Source of the DNA: Picosynechococcus sp. PCC 7117
GTDB taxonomy: Bacteria > Cyanobacteriota > Cyanobacteriia > Cyanobacteriales > MRBY01
Length of the DNA stretch: 64,000 nucleotides
Assembly (NCBI RefSeq): GCF_001693275.1
Contig: NZ_CP016477.1
Coordinates: 372,001 to 436,000, forward strand
Direction of reading: 5' to 3'
Shown: piece after piece, positions 8,568-17,685 of the stretch
Layout: each line of letters begins with the position of its first letter
Position numbering within the stretch: the stretch's first letter is position 1
The notes under the pieces: generated by a model
What the model was told of the DNA's origin: nothing
Database searches by the model: none
Seen by the model: the letters and a program-made list of their open reading frames with translations, nothing else
Program-made: the position numbers and the translations under genes

Positions 8568-9599
8568 GTGATCTCTCCTTCCCCTGTTCCCCAAGACTCT
8601 CTGGCCACCAATGCGGCGGCTCCCCATGACCCAGTTTCCCCTGATTCATCAACCCAGTCGCCCTTACAGTGGACTTTATTTTTGCTCATTTTGGCGTTGC
8701 TGGCGGTGTCGTTTGCGGCGATTTTTATCCGTTGGTGTAGTACGGAGCTAGGGGCCGGGGCCACGGTTTTTAATCGGTTGTGGTTGGCGACGGTGGTTTT
8801 GGGCTTGTGGGAGCTGTTGAAACCCAGGGCAGATGATCGCAATGTTACGGCGATCGCCCCACGGATTACCGGCAAAGATTATGCTTTGTTGCTTTTGGTG
8901 GGGGCGGTTTCTTCGAGCTCTGTGGTGCTGTGGGCGCTCTCCCTCGCCGAGACGAGTGTGGCGAATTCGACGGTTTTACGCAATTTGACGCCACTGTTCA
9001 CAACCCTGGGGGCTTGGTTATGGTTACGCCAAAGTTTTGACCGACGCTTTCTCTGGGGTCTGGTGGTCGCTATGGGGGGGGCGATCGCCATTGGGGTGAC
9101 GGATTTCCAGTTGGCCTGGCAGCATTTGACCGGGGATCTGCTGGCCCTACTGTCAGCTCTTTGTTATGGCGTGAATTTGCTCTTGGTGGAAAATCTGCGC
9201 GATCGCCTGGGGGCCAGTCAAATTTTGCTCTGGCGCTGCGGTTTCGGTTGTCTGTTACTGTTGCCTTTTGTGTGGCTCACCGAAGACCATCTGTTTCCTC
9301 AATCGCTACCGGTATGGGGAGCCGCCATTGGTTTAGCTATTTTGTGTCAGTGTTTTGGCCAGGGGCTAGTGGTCTATAGTCTCAAAACCTTTTCGTCTGG
9401 CTTTGTGGCAATTTTTCTCCTTTTGGAGCCAATCATTACGGCGGTGTTTGCCTGGGGTCTCTTGGGTGAGACGTTAACGCCGACCAATGCGATCGCCTTT
9501 TGCGGGGTGCTTGGGGGAATTTATCTGGCGAAATCGGCCCAGACCCAAAAGCTCCAAACCCAAGCTGCCACCCAATCCTATTCTTCGCCTGCCACCTGA
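8568..9599 (+). CDS. EamA-family (DMT) membrane transporter
   Basis: A 343-residue drug/metabolite-transporter-type protein with about ten hydrophobic helices in two EamA halves. The first half includes [18 protein letters not shown] and [19 protein letters not shown]; the second includes [20 protein letters not shown] and [18 protein letters not shown], followed by the typical GETLTP and a final helix. Substrates of this superfamily range from amino acids to nucleotide sugars and cannot be predicted here. The N-terminal ~38 residues are Ser/Pro-rich and cytosolic. The GTG at 8568 is the probable start. The gene's 3' end overlaps the convergent gcvH by 22 bp. Confidence 0.85.
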   Translation: MISPSPVPQDSLATNAAAPHDPVSPDSSTQSPLQWTLFLLILALLAVSFAAIFIRWCSTELGAGATVFNRLWLATVVLGLWELLKPRADDRNVTAIAPRITGKDYALLLLVGAVSSSSVVLWALSLAETSVANSTVLRNLTPLFTTLGAWLWLRQSFDRRFLWGLVVAMGGAIAIGVTDFQLAWQHLTGDLLALLSALCYGVNLLLVENLRDRLGASQILLWRCGFGCLLLLPFVWLTEDHLFPQSLPVWGAAIGLAILCQCFGQGLVVYSLKTFSSGFVAIFLLLEPIITAVFAWGLLGETLTPTNAIAFCGVLGGIYLAKSAQTQKLQTQAATQSYSSPAT

Positions 9600-9976
9600 A
9601 GCCGGTATTCTTCGGCGGTCATCGTTTCGGCGAGCATTTCATCGTCGAGGTTATCGACCCGCACTTTGATAAACCAGCCCTCTTCGTAGGGGTCTTCGGA
9701 AACCATCTCTGGGGATTGGATCAACGTCTCATTACGGTCAATGACAGTGCCGGAAATCGGCGCGTAAAGATCCTCGACGGCTTTGACTGATTCAATGCTG
9801 CCAAAGGTTTCGCCCACAACAATTGCATCCCCTTCCTCTGGTAACTCTAGGAACACAATATCCCCCAATTCATCGATGGCATGGGCACTCAAGCCAATGG
9901 TGGCAATTTCCCCATCGAGGCGAATATATTCGTGGCTATCTAAATAGCGGAGGTCATCTGGATATTCGAGTTCCAT
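9578..9976 (-). CDS. gcvH: Glycine cleavage system H protein
   Basis: GcvH is the lipoylated carrier that shuttles the aminomethyl group between the P, T and L proteins of glycine decarboxylase, important for photorespiration in cyanobacteria. The 132-residue product shows the lipoyl domain with the modified lysine in [15 protein letters not shown] (K65), preceded by [12 protein letters not shown] and followed by NPEL-like ESPEMV residues. The ATG at 9976 gives [17 protein letters not shown], the usual start; a further-upstream ATG at 10039 would add 21 unrelated residues. Its last 22 bp overlap the convergent transporter gene. No gcvT or gcvP is present in the window. Confidence 0.94.
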   Translation of the reverse strand: MELEYPDDLRYLDSHEYIRLDGEIATIGLSAHAIDELGDIVFLELPEEGDAIVVGETFGSIESVKAVEDLYAPISGTVIDRNETLIQSPEMVSEDPYEEGWFIKVRVDNLDDEMLAETMTAEEYRLQVAGEE

Positions 9977-10155
9977 AGTCAATTTCTCTAGGCTGGAAGG
10001 TTGCAGGGCACAGACAGAAAATCGCCATGGATGTGTCAAGTCTGTACAACCCTTGGGCTACTTTATTCTGGAATTTTGGCAAGATCAAGGCTTAACCAGA
10101 AATTTGTTACGATTTCTGAGCCATGGCCACAATGGCCGCAACGCCTCAAGGCCCA

Positions 10156-10278
10156 TTAGCGGCGATCGCCTTTTATTTTCTGACCGATTTTAGTGCCCAT
10201 TTCCGTTTTCGCCGACCAAAATAGATAGACCGTTAGACTCAGAAAAAATAGCCCAAAGCCGAGTAAATCACGCTGCAT
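10156..10278 (-). CDS. Small single-helix membrane protein, 40 residues (hypothetical)
   Basis: A short frame from ATG at 10278 to TAA at 10156 begins MQRDLLGFGLFFLSLTVYLF and ends in a basic tail (K-x-GQKIKGDRR). It has one clear membrane helix flanked by charges, a layout common in small cyanobacterial membrane proteins. It starts only 15 bp after the pepP stop on the same strand, with a possible AGGGA ribosome-binding site about 12 nt upstream. Without a homology search it remains a candidate. The stop overlaps no other gene, and 180 bp separate it from gcvH. Confidence 0.42.
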   Translation of the reverse strand: MQRDLLGFGLFFLSLTVYLFWSAKTEMGTKIGQKIKGDRR

Positions 10279-10293
10279 CTCGAAAATGATTCC

Positions 10294-11619
10294 CTAGTGC
10301 TCTAGATCTTTAATTTCCTTGGGGACAGCCGCCGTCAAAACCTCATGGCCCGTTTCTGTAACCAGCACATCGTCCTCGATGCGAATGCCAATACCTTTCC
10401 AGTGGTCGGGAATTTCTGGCTGACCTTCGGCCGGTTCAATGTAGGGGGAAATGTAAATCCCCGGTTCAACGGTGACAATATTGCCCGCCGCAAAATTCGT
10501 CCAAGCATCCTTTTCCGGGCCGATTTTGTAGATCCCTGCGTCATGGACATCTAACCCTAACCAGTGGCCCGTGCCGTGCATAAAGAAAGGCTTATATTTC
10601 TCCCCTTCGATCAATTCTTCGAGATCGCCCCGGAGTAATCCCAAATCCAATAACCCCTGGGTGATGACCCGCACGGCAGCGGCATGGGAGCTTTGGTAGG
10701 AATGTCCGGGTTGGACGGCTGCAATGGCTTGTTTTTGTGCTTCGAGGACAATTTCGTAGAGGGTTTTTTGTTGCGGGGTAAATCGGCCACCAATGGGGAA
10801 GGTGCGGGTAATGTCGCCGTTGTAGTAGTCATAGCAAGCCCCTGCATCGATCAGGAGTAATTCGTTGTCCTGGAGTTGGGCACTATTTTCAACGTAGTGC
10901 AAGATACAAGCATTGGCCCCCCCGGCAACAATGGAAGGATAGGCAAAGCCGGCAGCCCCTTCGAGGCGGAACAGGTGTTCGATCTCGGCTTGGACTTGGT
11001 ATTCGTAGAGTCCAGGTCTCGCATATTCCAGTGCCCAGAGGTGGGCTTTGGCAGAAATGGCTGTGGCCCGACGCATTAGGTCTAGTTCCGCTGGGCTTTT
11101 GACCATGCGCATCTGATGTAAAATTTGCCCCGGATCTTCAAGGGCAGTGGGGCCTGTACCGCGCTTCGAGCGGGTTGCCAGGAGACGTTGGTAGTGTTGC
11201 AGAATCGTTTGGTTGAATTTTTCGTCCCGGCCCAGGTGATAAAAAAGGCGATCGCCGCCCTTGAGATATTCCGGCAGTTTTTCGTCTAATTCTTGAATTG
11301 AGTAGGTGATATCCGCGCCAAATTTTTCCTTGGCCCCTTCGACTCCGGCCCGGTAGCCGACCCAAATTTCCTGGGCCAAATCCTTTGGTTGCACAAACAG
11401 AATAAATTGATGTTCTGGGTGGTGGGGAGCGAACACAGCCACCGCATTGGGCTCATTGAAACCCGTTAAATAATAAAAATCGCTATCTTGGCGAAAATTA
11501 TATTCCACATCGTTATGCATCACCGCATGGGGCGCACTGCGTAGGATGGCGGTTCCCTGACCAATTTCGGCCATGAATGCTTGGCGACGCTGTTGATATT
11601 CCTGCGGTGTAATGCCCAT
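10294..11619 (-). CDS. pepP: Xaa-Pro aminopeptidase (aminopeptidase P)
   Basis: This 441-residue metallopeptidase removes N-terminal residues before proline. The N-terminal domain (ITPQEYQQRRQAFM ... NDVEYNFRQDSDFYYLTGF) is typical of aminopeptidase P. The C-terminal pita-bread domain supplies the two-metal site: LLIDAGACYDYYNGDITRTFP (two Asp), HGTGHWLGLDVHD (His), VTVEPGIY (Glu) and GIRIEDDVLVT (Glu). Length fits the family. The start MGITPQEYQQR is typical. It is probably read separately from pdhA, since a strong terminator lies between the two genes. Confidence 0.94.
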   Translation of the reverse strand: MGITPQEYQQRRQAFMAEIGQGTAILRSAPHAVMHNDVEYNFRQDSDFYYLTGFNEPNAVAVFAPHHPEHQFILFVQPKDLAQEIWVGYRAGVEGAKEKFGADITYSIQELDEKLPEYLKGGDRLFYHLGRDEKFNQTILQHYQRLLATRSKRGTGPTALEDPGQILHQMRMVKSPAELDLMRRATAISAKAHLWALEYARPGLYEYQVQAEIEHLFRLEGAAGFAYPSIVAGGANACILHYVENSAQLQDNELLLIDAGACYDYYNGDITRTFPIGGRFTPQQKTLYEIVLEAQKQAIAAVQPGHSYQSSHAAAVRVITQGLLDLGLLRGDLEELIEGEKYKPFFMHGTGHWLGLDVHDAGIYKIGPEKDAWTNFAAGNIVTVEPGIYISPYIEPAEGQPEIPDHWKGIGIRIEDDVLVTETGHEVLTAAVPKEIKDLEH

Positions 11620-11707
11620 TGATTTTTATTGATTTGCGCTTGTTTTAAGTGAATAAAATGGTAGCAAACTTTTCTGTCCCCGAATTTAGCCCCGGAAATT
11701 GACCCAT

Positions 11708-11758
11708 AAAAAAAGGTTGGCGACTTCACCCAAAAGGCGATCGCCAACCTTTTTTTTT
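11708..11758 (-). terminator. Terminator of pdhA
   Basis: AAAAAAAGGTTGGCGA at 11708-11723 is the exact reverse complement of the bases at 11741-11756. The T-run on the minus strand follows the stem, so it ends pdhA transcription before pepP. An HIP1 palindrome (11737-11744) supplies part of one arm. A-rich flanks also allow plus-strand termination. Confidence 0.85.
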
Positions 11759-11777
11759 AGATCTCTAAAGATCTGTT

Positions 11778-12818
11778 CTAGCTTTCGGCAAAAATGTATT
11801 TGCGCAGATCTGCCGGATTCGGCTCGGGACTACTTTCAGCGAAGGTCACAGACTCATTTACAACTTCTTGAATTTTCTTCTCAATCGCCTTCAGTTCCTC
11901 GGCGGTGGCCAAGCCCCGATTGGTGACAAATTTTTCAAAGCGTTTAAGCGGATCCCGCTGGGCCCAGAATTCTTTTTCTTCAGCAGACCGCAATTCGTCG
12001 GGATCGGCGAGGGAGTGACCCCGGAAGCGGTAGGTTAGTGCTTCGATCAAAGTTGGCCCTTCTCCGGCTCTGGCTCTGGCCACGGCTTTTTGGGCCACAT
12101 CCCGCATTGCCAACACATCCATCCCGTCCACTTCATAGCCGGGCATCCCAAACACACTTGCTTTCTTATAAATCTCCGGCTGGGACGTTGCCCGTTCATG
12201 GGCCATACCAATCGCCCACTTATTGTTCTCTACGACAAATAAAATCGGCAATTTCCAGAGGGCCGCCATATTCAAAGTTTCAAAAAACTGACCATTATTG
12301 GACGTTCCATCCCCGAAGAAACAAGCCGTCACATTATCAGCATTTTTATTGCCCATCACTTCCTGGCGGTATTTACTTTGGAGAGCCGCACCTGCCGCCA
12401 CCGGAATGCCTTCCCCGATAAACGCATAGCCCCCCAGGAGACCATGTTCCTTGGAAAACATGTGCATTGAGCCGCCCCGACCCTTGCTGCAGCCTGTCTC
12501 TTTCCCAAAAAGTTCCGCCATTACTTCCCGTGCGGGAACCCCAGCGCTGAGGGCGTGCACGTGGTCACGGTAGGTACTACAAACAAAATCTTCCCCCTGC
12601 CGCATTGAGCGAATCACCCCAGTGGAAACCGCTTCCTGACCGTTGTAGAGGTGAACAAAGCCAAACATTTTGCCACGGTAATACATCTCAGCACACTTAT
12701 CCTCGAACAAGCGTCCTAAGGTCATATCTTCGTAGAGCATGAGGGCTTCTTCTTTGGTGATCTCTACCGAAGAACTATCAAATTCTGGGGCTGTCCGTTC
12801 TTTATGCATCATTAACAT
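11778..12818 (-). CDS. pdhA: Pyruvate dehydrogenase E1 component, alpha subunit
   Basis: E1 alpha works with E1 beta and thiamine diphosphate to decarboxylate pyruvate and feed acetyl groups to E2. The 346-residue product has the E1-alpha hallmarks: [19 protein letters not shown], the substrate-channel segment [26 protein letters not shown], and the TPP/Mg motif [17 protein letters not shown] ending in [12 protein letters not shown]. The phosphorylation-loop region [16 protein letters not shown] is also present. The start could be any of three closely spaced Met codons (MLMMHK). The partner pdhB is not in the window, as expected in cyanobacteria, where pdh genes are scattered. A 269-bp region divergent to ftn2 precedes it. 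Confidence 0.95.
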   Translation of the reverse strand: MLMMHKERTAPEFDSSSVEITKEEALMLYEDMTLGRLFEDKCAEMYYRGKMFGFVHLYNGQEAVSTGVIRSMRQGEDFVCSTYRDHVHALSAGVPAREVMAELFGKETGCSKGRGGSMHMFSKEHGLLGGYAFIGEGIPVAAGAALQSKYRQEVMGNKNADNVTACFFGDGTSNNGQFFETLNMAALWKLPILFVVENNKWAIGMAHERATSQPEIYKKASVFGMPGYEVDGMDVLAMRDVAQKAVARARAGEGPTLIEALTYRFRGHSLADPDELRSAEEKEFWAQRDPLKRFEKFVTNRGLATAEELKAIEKKIQEVVNESVTFAESSPEPNPADLRKYIFAES

Positions 12819-13087
12819 TCAGGATTTTTCGGTTAGTCTTATGAGTCGATCACGCGGCGCGAGGGCTGTGTGAAATCTGCAGTAACAGTTTAGAATCAAA
12901 TTGACTTCCATAGAAGCAAAGCATCATCGGTTCAATCGCTTAGCAATCAACAAACCAGAGGGTCTGAGGTCTATGTTCTAAGGATTGCGGGGCTCGGTAA
13001 CGCTACAGCGTGCAACCTATGGTGTTTAAAATTCTTTGGTTAATATAACCTTAATTGACCTGACTTTTGCTGATAGGAAAGTAAACT

Positions 13088-15238
13088 GTGCGCATTCCGC
13101 TCGACTATTACCGCATCCTATGCGTCCCCGCCAAGGCAACCACTGCCCAAATTACCCAAGCCTATCGCGATCGCCTTTCCCAATTTCCCCGTCGCGAACA
13201 TAATGCCTTGGCCATTGAGGCCCGCAACCGGATTATCGAGCAAGCCTTTGAGGTGTTATCCCAAACAGAAACCCGCGCCGTCTACGACCATGAGCTGTCG
13301 GGCAATATGTTTCGTTCCCTCGTCCCCAGCCGTCCGAAACTGCCTTTTCCCGATCGCCCCTCCAGTGACACAGAGTTAGAAGCCCTGACGGCCCACCAAC
13401 CAACCATTGACATCGCGGAAAAAGATTTACCGGGGGGACTGCTATTACTCCTCGACTTGGGGGAGTACGAATTAGTGCTGAAGTGGGCTGCCCCCTATCT
13501 CAAGGGCAAAGGCAAGTTGGTCAAGGAAGGGAAATTTGGGGCCGTCGAAATCGTCGAGCAAGAACTGCGGCTCTGTTTGGCCCTAGCCCATTGGGAATTG
13601 AGCCGGGAACAGTGGCTCCAACAACATTATGAACAAGCGGCTCTCTCCGGTCAGAAGAGTCAAGAGCTACTGGTAGATGTGGCACAATTTGCAGACCTCC
13701 AACGGGAAATTCAAGGGGATCTCAATCGCCTCAGACCCTATCAAGTTCTAGAACTTCTGGCCCTACCCGAATCAGAAACCCAAGAGCGACAACGGGGCTT
13801 ACAACTGCTCCAGGAAATGTTGAGTGCTCGCGTGGGGATTGATGGCCAGGGGGACGATCAGTCGGGTCTAAGTATTGATGATTTTTTGCGCTTTATCCAG
13901 CAGTTACGCAGTTATCTAACGGTGCAAGAACAGTTGGATCTCTTTGTGGCAGAATCAAAGCGACCTTCGGCGGCAGCGGCCTACCTAGCGGTGTATGCTC
14001 TCTTGGCTGCTGGGTTTTCGCAACGGAAACCTGACCTGGTCGTGCAAGCCCAGACCCTATTAAAACGCCTCGGCAAACGCCAGGATGTTTTCTTGGAGCA
14101 ATCAATCTGCGCCTTACTTTTAGGTCAGCCAACGGAAGCTAATCAACTGCTAGAACAAAGCCAGGAACAGGAAGCGATCGCCTACATTCAAGAGCAGTCT
14201 GAGGGGGCACCGGATCTACTCCCAGGCCTATGTCTCTACGGGGAACAGTGGCTGAAGACAGAGGTTTTTTCCCATTTCCGCGATCTCCGGCAACGGCGTG
14301 AAGATGGCTCTGTTTCGTTGACGGCTTACTTCGCCGATCCTGAAGTGCAGCAATATCTTGACGATCTCCTCACGGAGGCTGTCCCCACACCCACACCTCC
14401 TTCAGACACAGAAAGTACAGCGGCCCCGTCGGAAAAGCCACCGGAAACATTACAGTCAGAAACCGGTGTTTCGCCGCACCCTAGTCGTCCCGCCAAGGTT
14501 GATTCCTTTGAGGATCTCGTCACTCAAACTCCCGCTACAGTTCCCCCGGCACCGCCTTCTCCTGGTGTAGCACCTGTAACTGCGGCATTAAACCCAGACC
14601 CGGAAGCGTCTTCCGCTTCGTCAAAATCAATTTCGTCAAAAAAGTCTATCGGGCCTTGGGGGGCGATCGCCGCTATTGTGGGGAGTGTTTTGCTGGTCGT
14701 GGGCCTGGTGCGAATTTTGTCTGGCCTAACTACCCAGGAACCCTTACAGGTCACCCTCAACGGTGAGCCACCCCTAACGATCCCCAGCTTAGACACCGCC
14801 GAGGCAAATAATCCGGAGAATGGGACAACCGATACAACGACGACAACGCCTGCGCTCAATGAGGCGATCGCCGCTGAGGTGATCCAAACTTGGTTTAAGA
14901 GTAAAGCTAGAGCCTTTGGCCAAGACCGTGATTTGGCGGCCCTAGAAAATATTTTGGCAGAACCGTCCCTGTCCCGCTGGCGCAGTAGTGCCCAGGCCGT
15001 CCGCAGCGCTGGTACCTACCGCACCTATGACCACAGTTTGACCATTGAAACGGTGAGCTTCAACCCAGACCAACCCAATGTAGCGACCGTGGAGGCCCAG
15101 GTGCAGGAAAAGGCAGATTATTACCGGGCGAATGGGGAACGTGATCCCGGCCAGTCCTATGATTCTGACCTGCGTGTCCGCTATAGCTTGGTGCGCCAAG
15201 GCGATCGCTGGTTGATTCGTTCTTCCCAAACCCTGTAA
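13088..15238 (+). CDS. ftn2: Cell division protein Ftn2/ZipN (ARC6 homologue)
   Basis: Ftn2/ZipN anchors FtsZ to the membrane in cyanobacteria and is the ancestor of plastid ARC6. The 716-residue protein starts from GTG with a J-domain-like segment (MRIPLDYYRILCVPAKATT ... AYRDRLSQFPRREH ... VYDHELSG). A long helical cytosolic region follows, then a Pro/Ser/Thr-rich linker (about residues 435-515), one membrane helix (WGAIAAIVGSVLLVVGLVRI, about 527-547) and a C-terminal IMS-like domain (DUF4101; VIQTWFKSKARAFGQDRD ... YSLVRQGDRWLIRSSQTL). The HPD tripeptide of true J-domains is absent, as in ARC6. It overlaps the next gene by one base (TAATG), indicating coupled translation. Confidence 0.92.
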   Translation: MRIPLDYYRILCVPAKATTAQITQAYRDRLSQFPRREHNALAIEARNRIIEQAFEVLSQTETRAVYDHELSGNMFRSLVPSRPKLPFPDRPSSDTELEALTAHQPTIDIAEKDLPGGLLLLLDLGEYELVLKWAAPYLKGKGKLVKEGKFGAVEIVEQELRLCLALAHWELSREQWLQQHYEQAALSGQKSQELLVDVAQFADLQREIQGDLNRLRPYQVLELLALPESETQERQRGLQLLQEMLSARVGIDGQGDDQSGLSIDDFLRFIQQLRSYLTVQEQLDLFVAESKRPSAAAAYLAVYALLAAGFSQRKPDLVVQAQTLLKRLGKRQDVFLEQSICALLLGQPTEANQLLEQSQEQEAIAYIQEQSEGAPDLLPGLCLYGEQWLKTEVFSHFRDLRQRREDGSVSLTAYFADPEVQQYLDDLLTEAVPTPTPPSDTESTAAPSEKPPETLQSETGVSPHPSRPAKVDSFEDLVTQTPATVPPAPPSPGVAPVTAALNPDPEASSASSKSISSKKSIGPWGAIAAIVGSVLLVVGLVRILSGLTTQEPLQVTLNGEPPLTIPSLDTAEANNPENGTTDTTTTTPALNEAIAAEVIQTWFKSKARAFGQDRDLAALENILAEPSLSRWRSSAQAVRSAGTYRTYDHSLTIETVSFNPDQPNVATVEAQVQEKADYYRANGERDPGQSYDSDLRVRYSLVRQGDRWLIRSSQTL

Positions 15239-15816
15239 TGCCTTCTGGACGTACCCACGATCAGATCACCTTCTGGGGGCTGCCTGTGGTGGTGGGCCTT
15301 GGTTTTTTCCTACTGCGGCGGTGGGAATTGGCCCTCATTTTAAGCTTGGCCTATCTGTTTAGCGGCTTAATGTTTGGCCCGGACTTGGATATTCATTCCG
15401 TGCAGTTTAAGCGTTGGGGGATCTTCCGCTGGATTTGGCTCCCCTATCAAAAAAATCTCCGCCATCGTTCAGCCCTTTCCCACGGGTTTTTAATTGGCAC
15501 AATTGTTCGTCTCCTTTATTTAGGGACAATTCTGCTGTTGGTCACAATGGTTGGCGTGGCGATCGCCCAATTAATTCTTGATTTTCCCTGGAACTGGCGC
15601 ACTGTCTTTCTCAATATCCAGCAACAGTGGCAACAACATTATTGGGCGGAAAGTTTGGCGCTCTTTGTGGGGCTAGAAATCGGGGCGATGAGTCATTCCG
15701 TTAGCGACTGGCTTGGTTCCATGGTTAAGCGTTCCCAAAAAAAAGGCTTGTTTTCTTTCTTTTCCCGAAAAAAGCGCAAAAAACGCCGTAAATCTCCCCG
15801 TTCTTCCCGAAGATAA
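15238..15816 (+). CDS. DUF2227 putative metal-binding membrane protein
   Basis: The 192-residue protein begins PSGRTHDQITFWGLP and contains GLMFGPDLDIHSVQFKRWG, HRSALSHGFLIGT and MSHSVSDWLGS. These spaced His and Asp residues sit between three to four hydrophobic helices and are the basis of the DUF2227 metal-binding label. The C-terminal tail is extremely basic (KKRKKRRKSPRSSRR), as if to touch nucleic acid or the negatively charged membrane face. The ATG shares its A with the ftn2 stop, and the phosphoribosyltransferase gene follows after 2 bp, so the three genes form one operon. Function is unknown. Confidence 0.82.
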   Translation: MPSGRTHDQITFWGLPVVVGLGFFLLRRWELALILSLAYLFSGLMFGPDLDIHSVQFKRWGIFRWIWLPYQKNLRHRSALSHGFLIGTIVRLLYLGTILLLVTMVGVAIAQLILDFPWNWRTVFLNIQQQWQQHYWAESLALFVGLEIGAMSHSVSDWLGSMVKRSQKKGLFSFFSRKKRKKRRKSPRSSRR

Positions 15817-15818
15817 CC

Positions 15819-16292
15819 ATGGCAGACCTCAAGATCAGTTGGACTGAATATCACGCTTTAATTGAACAATTAGCCGTCACAATTCAAAGATCCCAGTGGG
15901 AATTTAATCAAATTCTCTGTTTGGCGAAAGGTGGCTTAAGGATTGGTGACATTTTGGCGCGCATTTTCGATCAACCCTTGGCAATCTTCAATGTGGCTAG
16001 CTACGGCGGCATCGGCAACCGCGAACAGGGAAAACTCTTGTTTGCAGAACATTTCACAAATTTTGGCCCCCTCGGCGATCGCCTTTTACTGGTAGACGAT
16101 TTAGTTGATTCGGGGCGGAGTCTCCAGCAAACCCAGACCTGGCTCCAAACCCAAGCCCCCCAGATTACAGAAATTCGTACCGCCGTCCTCTGGTACAAAG
16201 GCCATTCCCAATTTCAGCCCAATTACTTTGTCCAGCATTTGCCCGATAATCCTTGGATTCAGCAGCCCTTTGAGCATTACGAAAAATGGTGA
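15819..16292 (+). CDS. Phosphoribosyltransferase family protein
   Basis: A 157-residue type I PRTase. The PRPP-binding loop is LLLVDDLVDSGRSLQQT (around residues 88-104); the upstream LCLAKGGLRIGDILARIF supplies the PPi-loop-like Lys-Gly-Gly. It resembles xanthine/hypoxanthine PRTases (Gpt/Hpt-like) that salvage purine bases, but the hood region that selects the base is not diagnostic. Starts with ATG 2 bp after the DUF2227 gene. The pairing with ftn2 and DUF2227 probably reflects operon convenience, not shared function. Confidence 0.85.
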   Translation: MADLKISWTEYHALIEQLAVTIQRSQWEFNQILCLAKGGLRIGDILARIFDQPLAIFNVASYGGIGNREQGKLLFAEHFTNFGPLGDRLLLVDDLVDSGRSLQQTQTWLQTQAPQITEIRTAVLWYKGHSQFQPNYFVQHLPDNPWIQQPFEHYEKW

Positions 16293-16370
16293 GCCATGCC
16301 CAGGGAGAGCCATGCAAAATCAAGCGAGATCCATTAAGGTATAAAAAATTCTTAAATTTTGCCCAAATCA

Positions 16371-17567
16371 ATGGTTGCCCCGTCGCAAATTACCGTTACT
16401 TGGCACAGTGAAATCGCGGAAATCCCCAAAGCTGCCTGGGATGCGATCGCCGCGCCATTGAAAACCCCTTTTTTAGAATGGGATTGGCTCCACAATATTG
16501 AACTGTCTGGCAGTGTCGGCCCCCGGACAGGCTGGCAACCCTGCCATCTCTCGGTGCAGCGGGATGGAGAATTTATTGCCATGGCCCCCCTCTACATCAA
16601 AGGCCACAGCTACGGCGAATTTGTCTTTGACCACCAATGGGCCGATCTGTCCTACCGCCTGGGCCACGAATATTACCCAAAACTCGTGGGGATGACCCCC
16701 TTTACGCCAGCCGTGGGCTACCGCTTTCTCATTGCCCCCGGCGAAAATGAATTGACCCTCTCCCAGGTCATGGTCGCTGCCATTGATCAATTTTGCGATC
16801 GCCAACAACTGTCTGGTTGTAATTTTCTGTTTGTCGATCCCACCTGGCAAAAAACCATGGAACAACTCGGCTTCCGGGCTTGGCTCCACCATGGCTACAT
16901 CTGGAGTAACCAGAATTTCGACAACTTCGACGACTATCTCGGTGCTTTTACCTCCAACCAACGCAAAAATATTAAGCGCGAACGCAAAGCCGTTGACAAA
17001 GCAGGTTTATCCCTCAAGATGATGACCGGGGACGAAATTCCCGCCCATTACTTCCCACTCATTTATCGTTTCTATAGCAGCACCTGCGACAAATTTTTTT
17101 GGGGCAGTAAATATCTCCGTAAACCCTTTTTTGAAACCCTAGAATCCACCTATCGCCATCGCGTTGTTCTGGCCGCCGCCTACACACCAGAAGATGATAA
17201 ACATCCCGTCGGTTTATCTTTTTGTATCCGCAAAGATGATTATCTTTATGGCCGCTATTGGGGCGCCTTTGATGAGTATGACTGTCTCCATTTCGAAGCC
17301 TGCTATTACAAACCGATCCAATGGGCAATCGAGCAGGGAATTACGATGTACGATCCGGGCGCTGGCGGAAAACATAAGCGACGACGAGGTTTCCCGGCAA
17401 CCCCAAACTATAGCCTCCACCGTTTTTATCAACCCCGCATGGGCCAAGTTTTAGACGCTTATATTGATGAAATTAATGCCATGGAGCAACAGGAAATTGA
17501 AGCGATCAATGCGGATATTCCCTTTAAACGGCAGGAAGTTCAATTGAAAATTTCCGAGCTTCACTAG
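16371..17567 (+). CDS. GNAT/FemAB-like N-acyltransferase (DUF482, PF04339 family)
   Basis: The ~398-residue product matches the DUF482 pattern: IPKAAWDAIAAPLKTPFLEW near the start, RTGWQPCHLSVQRDGEFIAMAPLY, SNQRKNIKRERK and a C-terminal half with GLSFCIRKDDYLYGRYWG, HFEACYYKPIQWAIEQG and PGAGGKHKRRRGFPATPNYS. These proteins have a double GNAT fold like the Fem peptidyltransferases and are sometimes labelled peptidoglycan biosynthesis proteins; the acceptor is unknown. I chose ATG 16371 over an in-frame TTG at 16359. The gene has its own short upstream region and stands alone. Confidence 0.82.
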   Translation: MVAPSQITVTWHSEIAEIPKAAWDAIAAPLKTPFLEWDWLHNIELSGSVGPRTGWQPCHLSVQRDGEFIAMAPLYIKGHSYGEFVFDHQWADLSYRLGHEYYPKLVGMTPFTPAVGYRFLIAPGENELTLSQVMVAAIDQFCDRQQLSGCNFLFVDPTWQKTMEQLGFRAWLHHGYIWSNQNFDNFDDYLGAFTSNQRKNIKRERKAVDKAGLSLKMMTGDEIPAHYFPLIYRFYSSTCDKFFWGSKYLRKPFFETLESTYRHRVVLAAAYTPEDDKHPVGLSFCIRKDDYLYGRYWGAFDEYDCLHFEACYYKPIQWAIEQGITMYDPGAGGKHKRRRGFPATPNYSLHRFYQPRMGQVLDAYIDEINAMEQQEIEAINADIPFKRQEVQLKISELH

Positions 17568-17685
17568 CCAAAAGCGCGATCGCCCACCGACCATCCTCCC
17601 TTGGGGGAGATGCCACAGGTAGAGAGGATTCTCTTAGTGTATGGAGTAAAATTAAGGGGCGATCGCCTCAATATGTGTATAAGGT

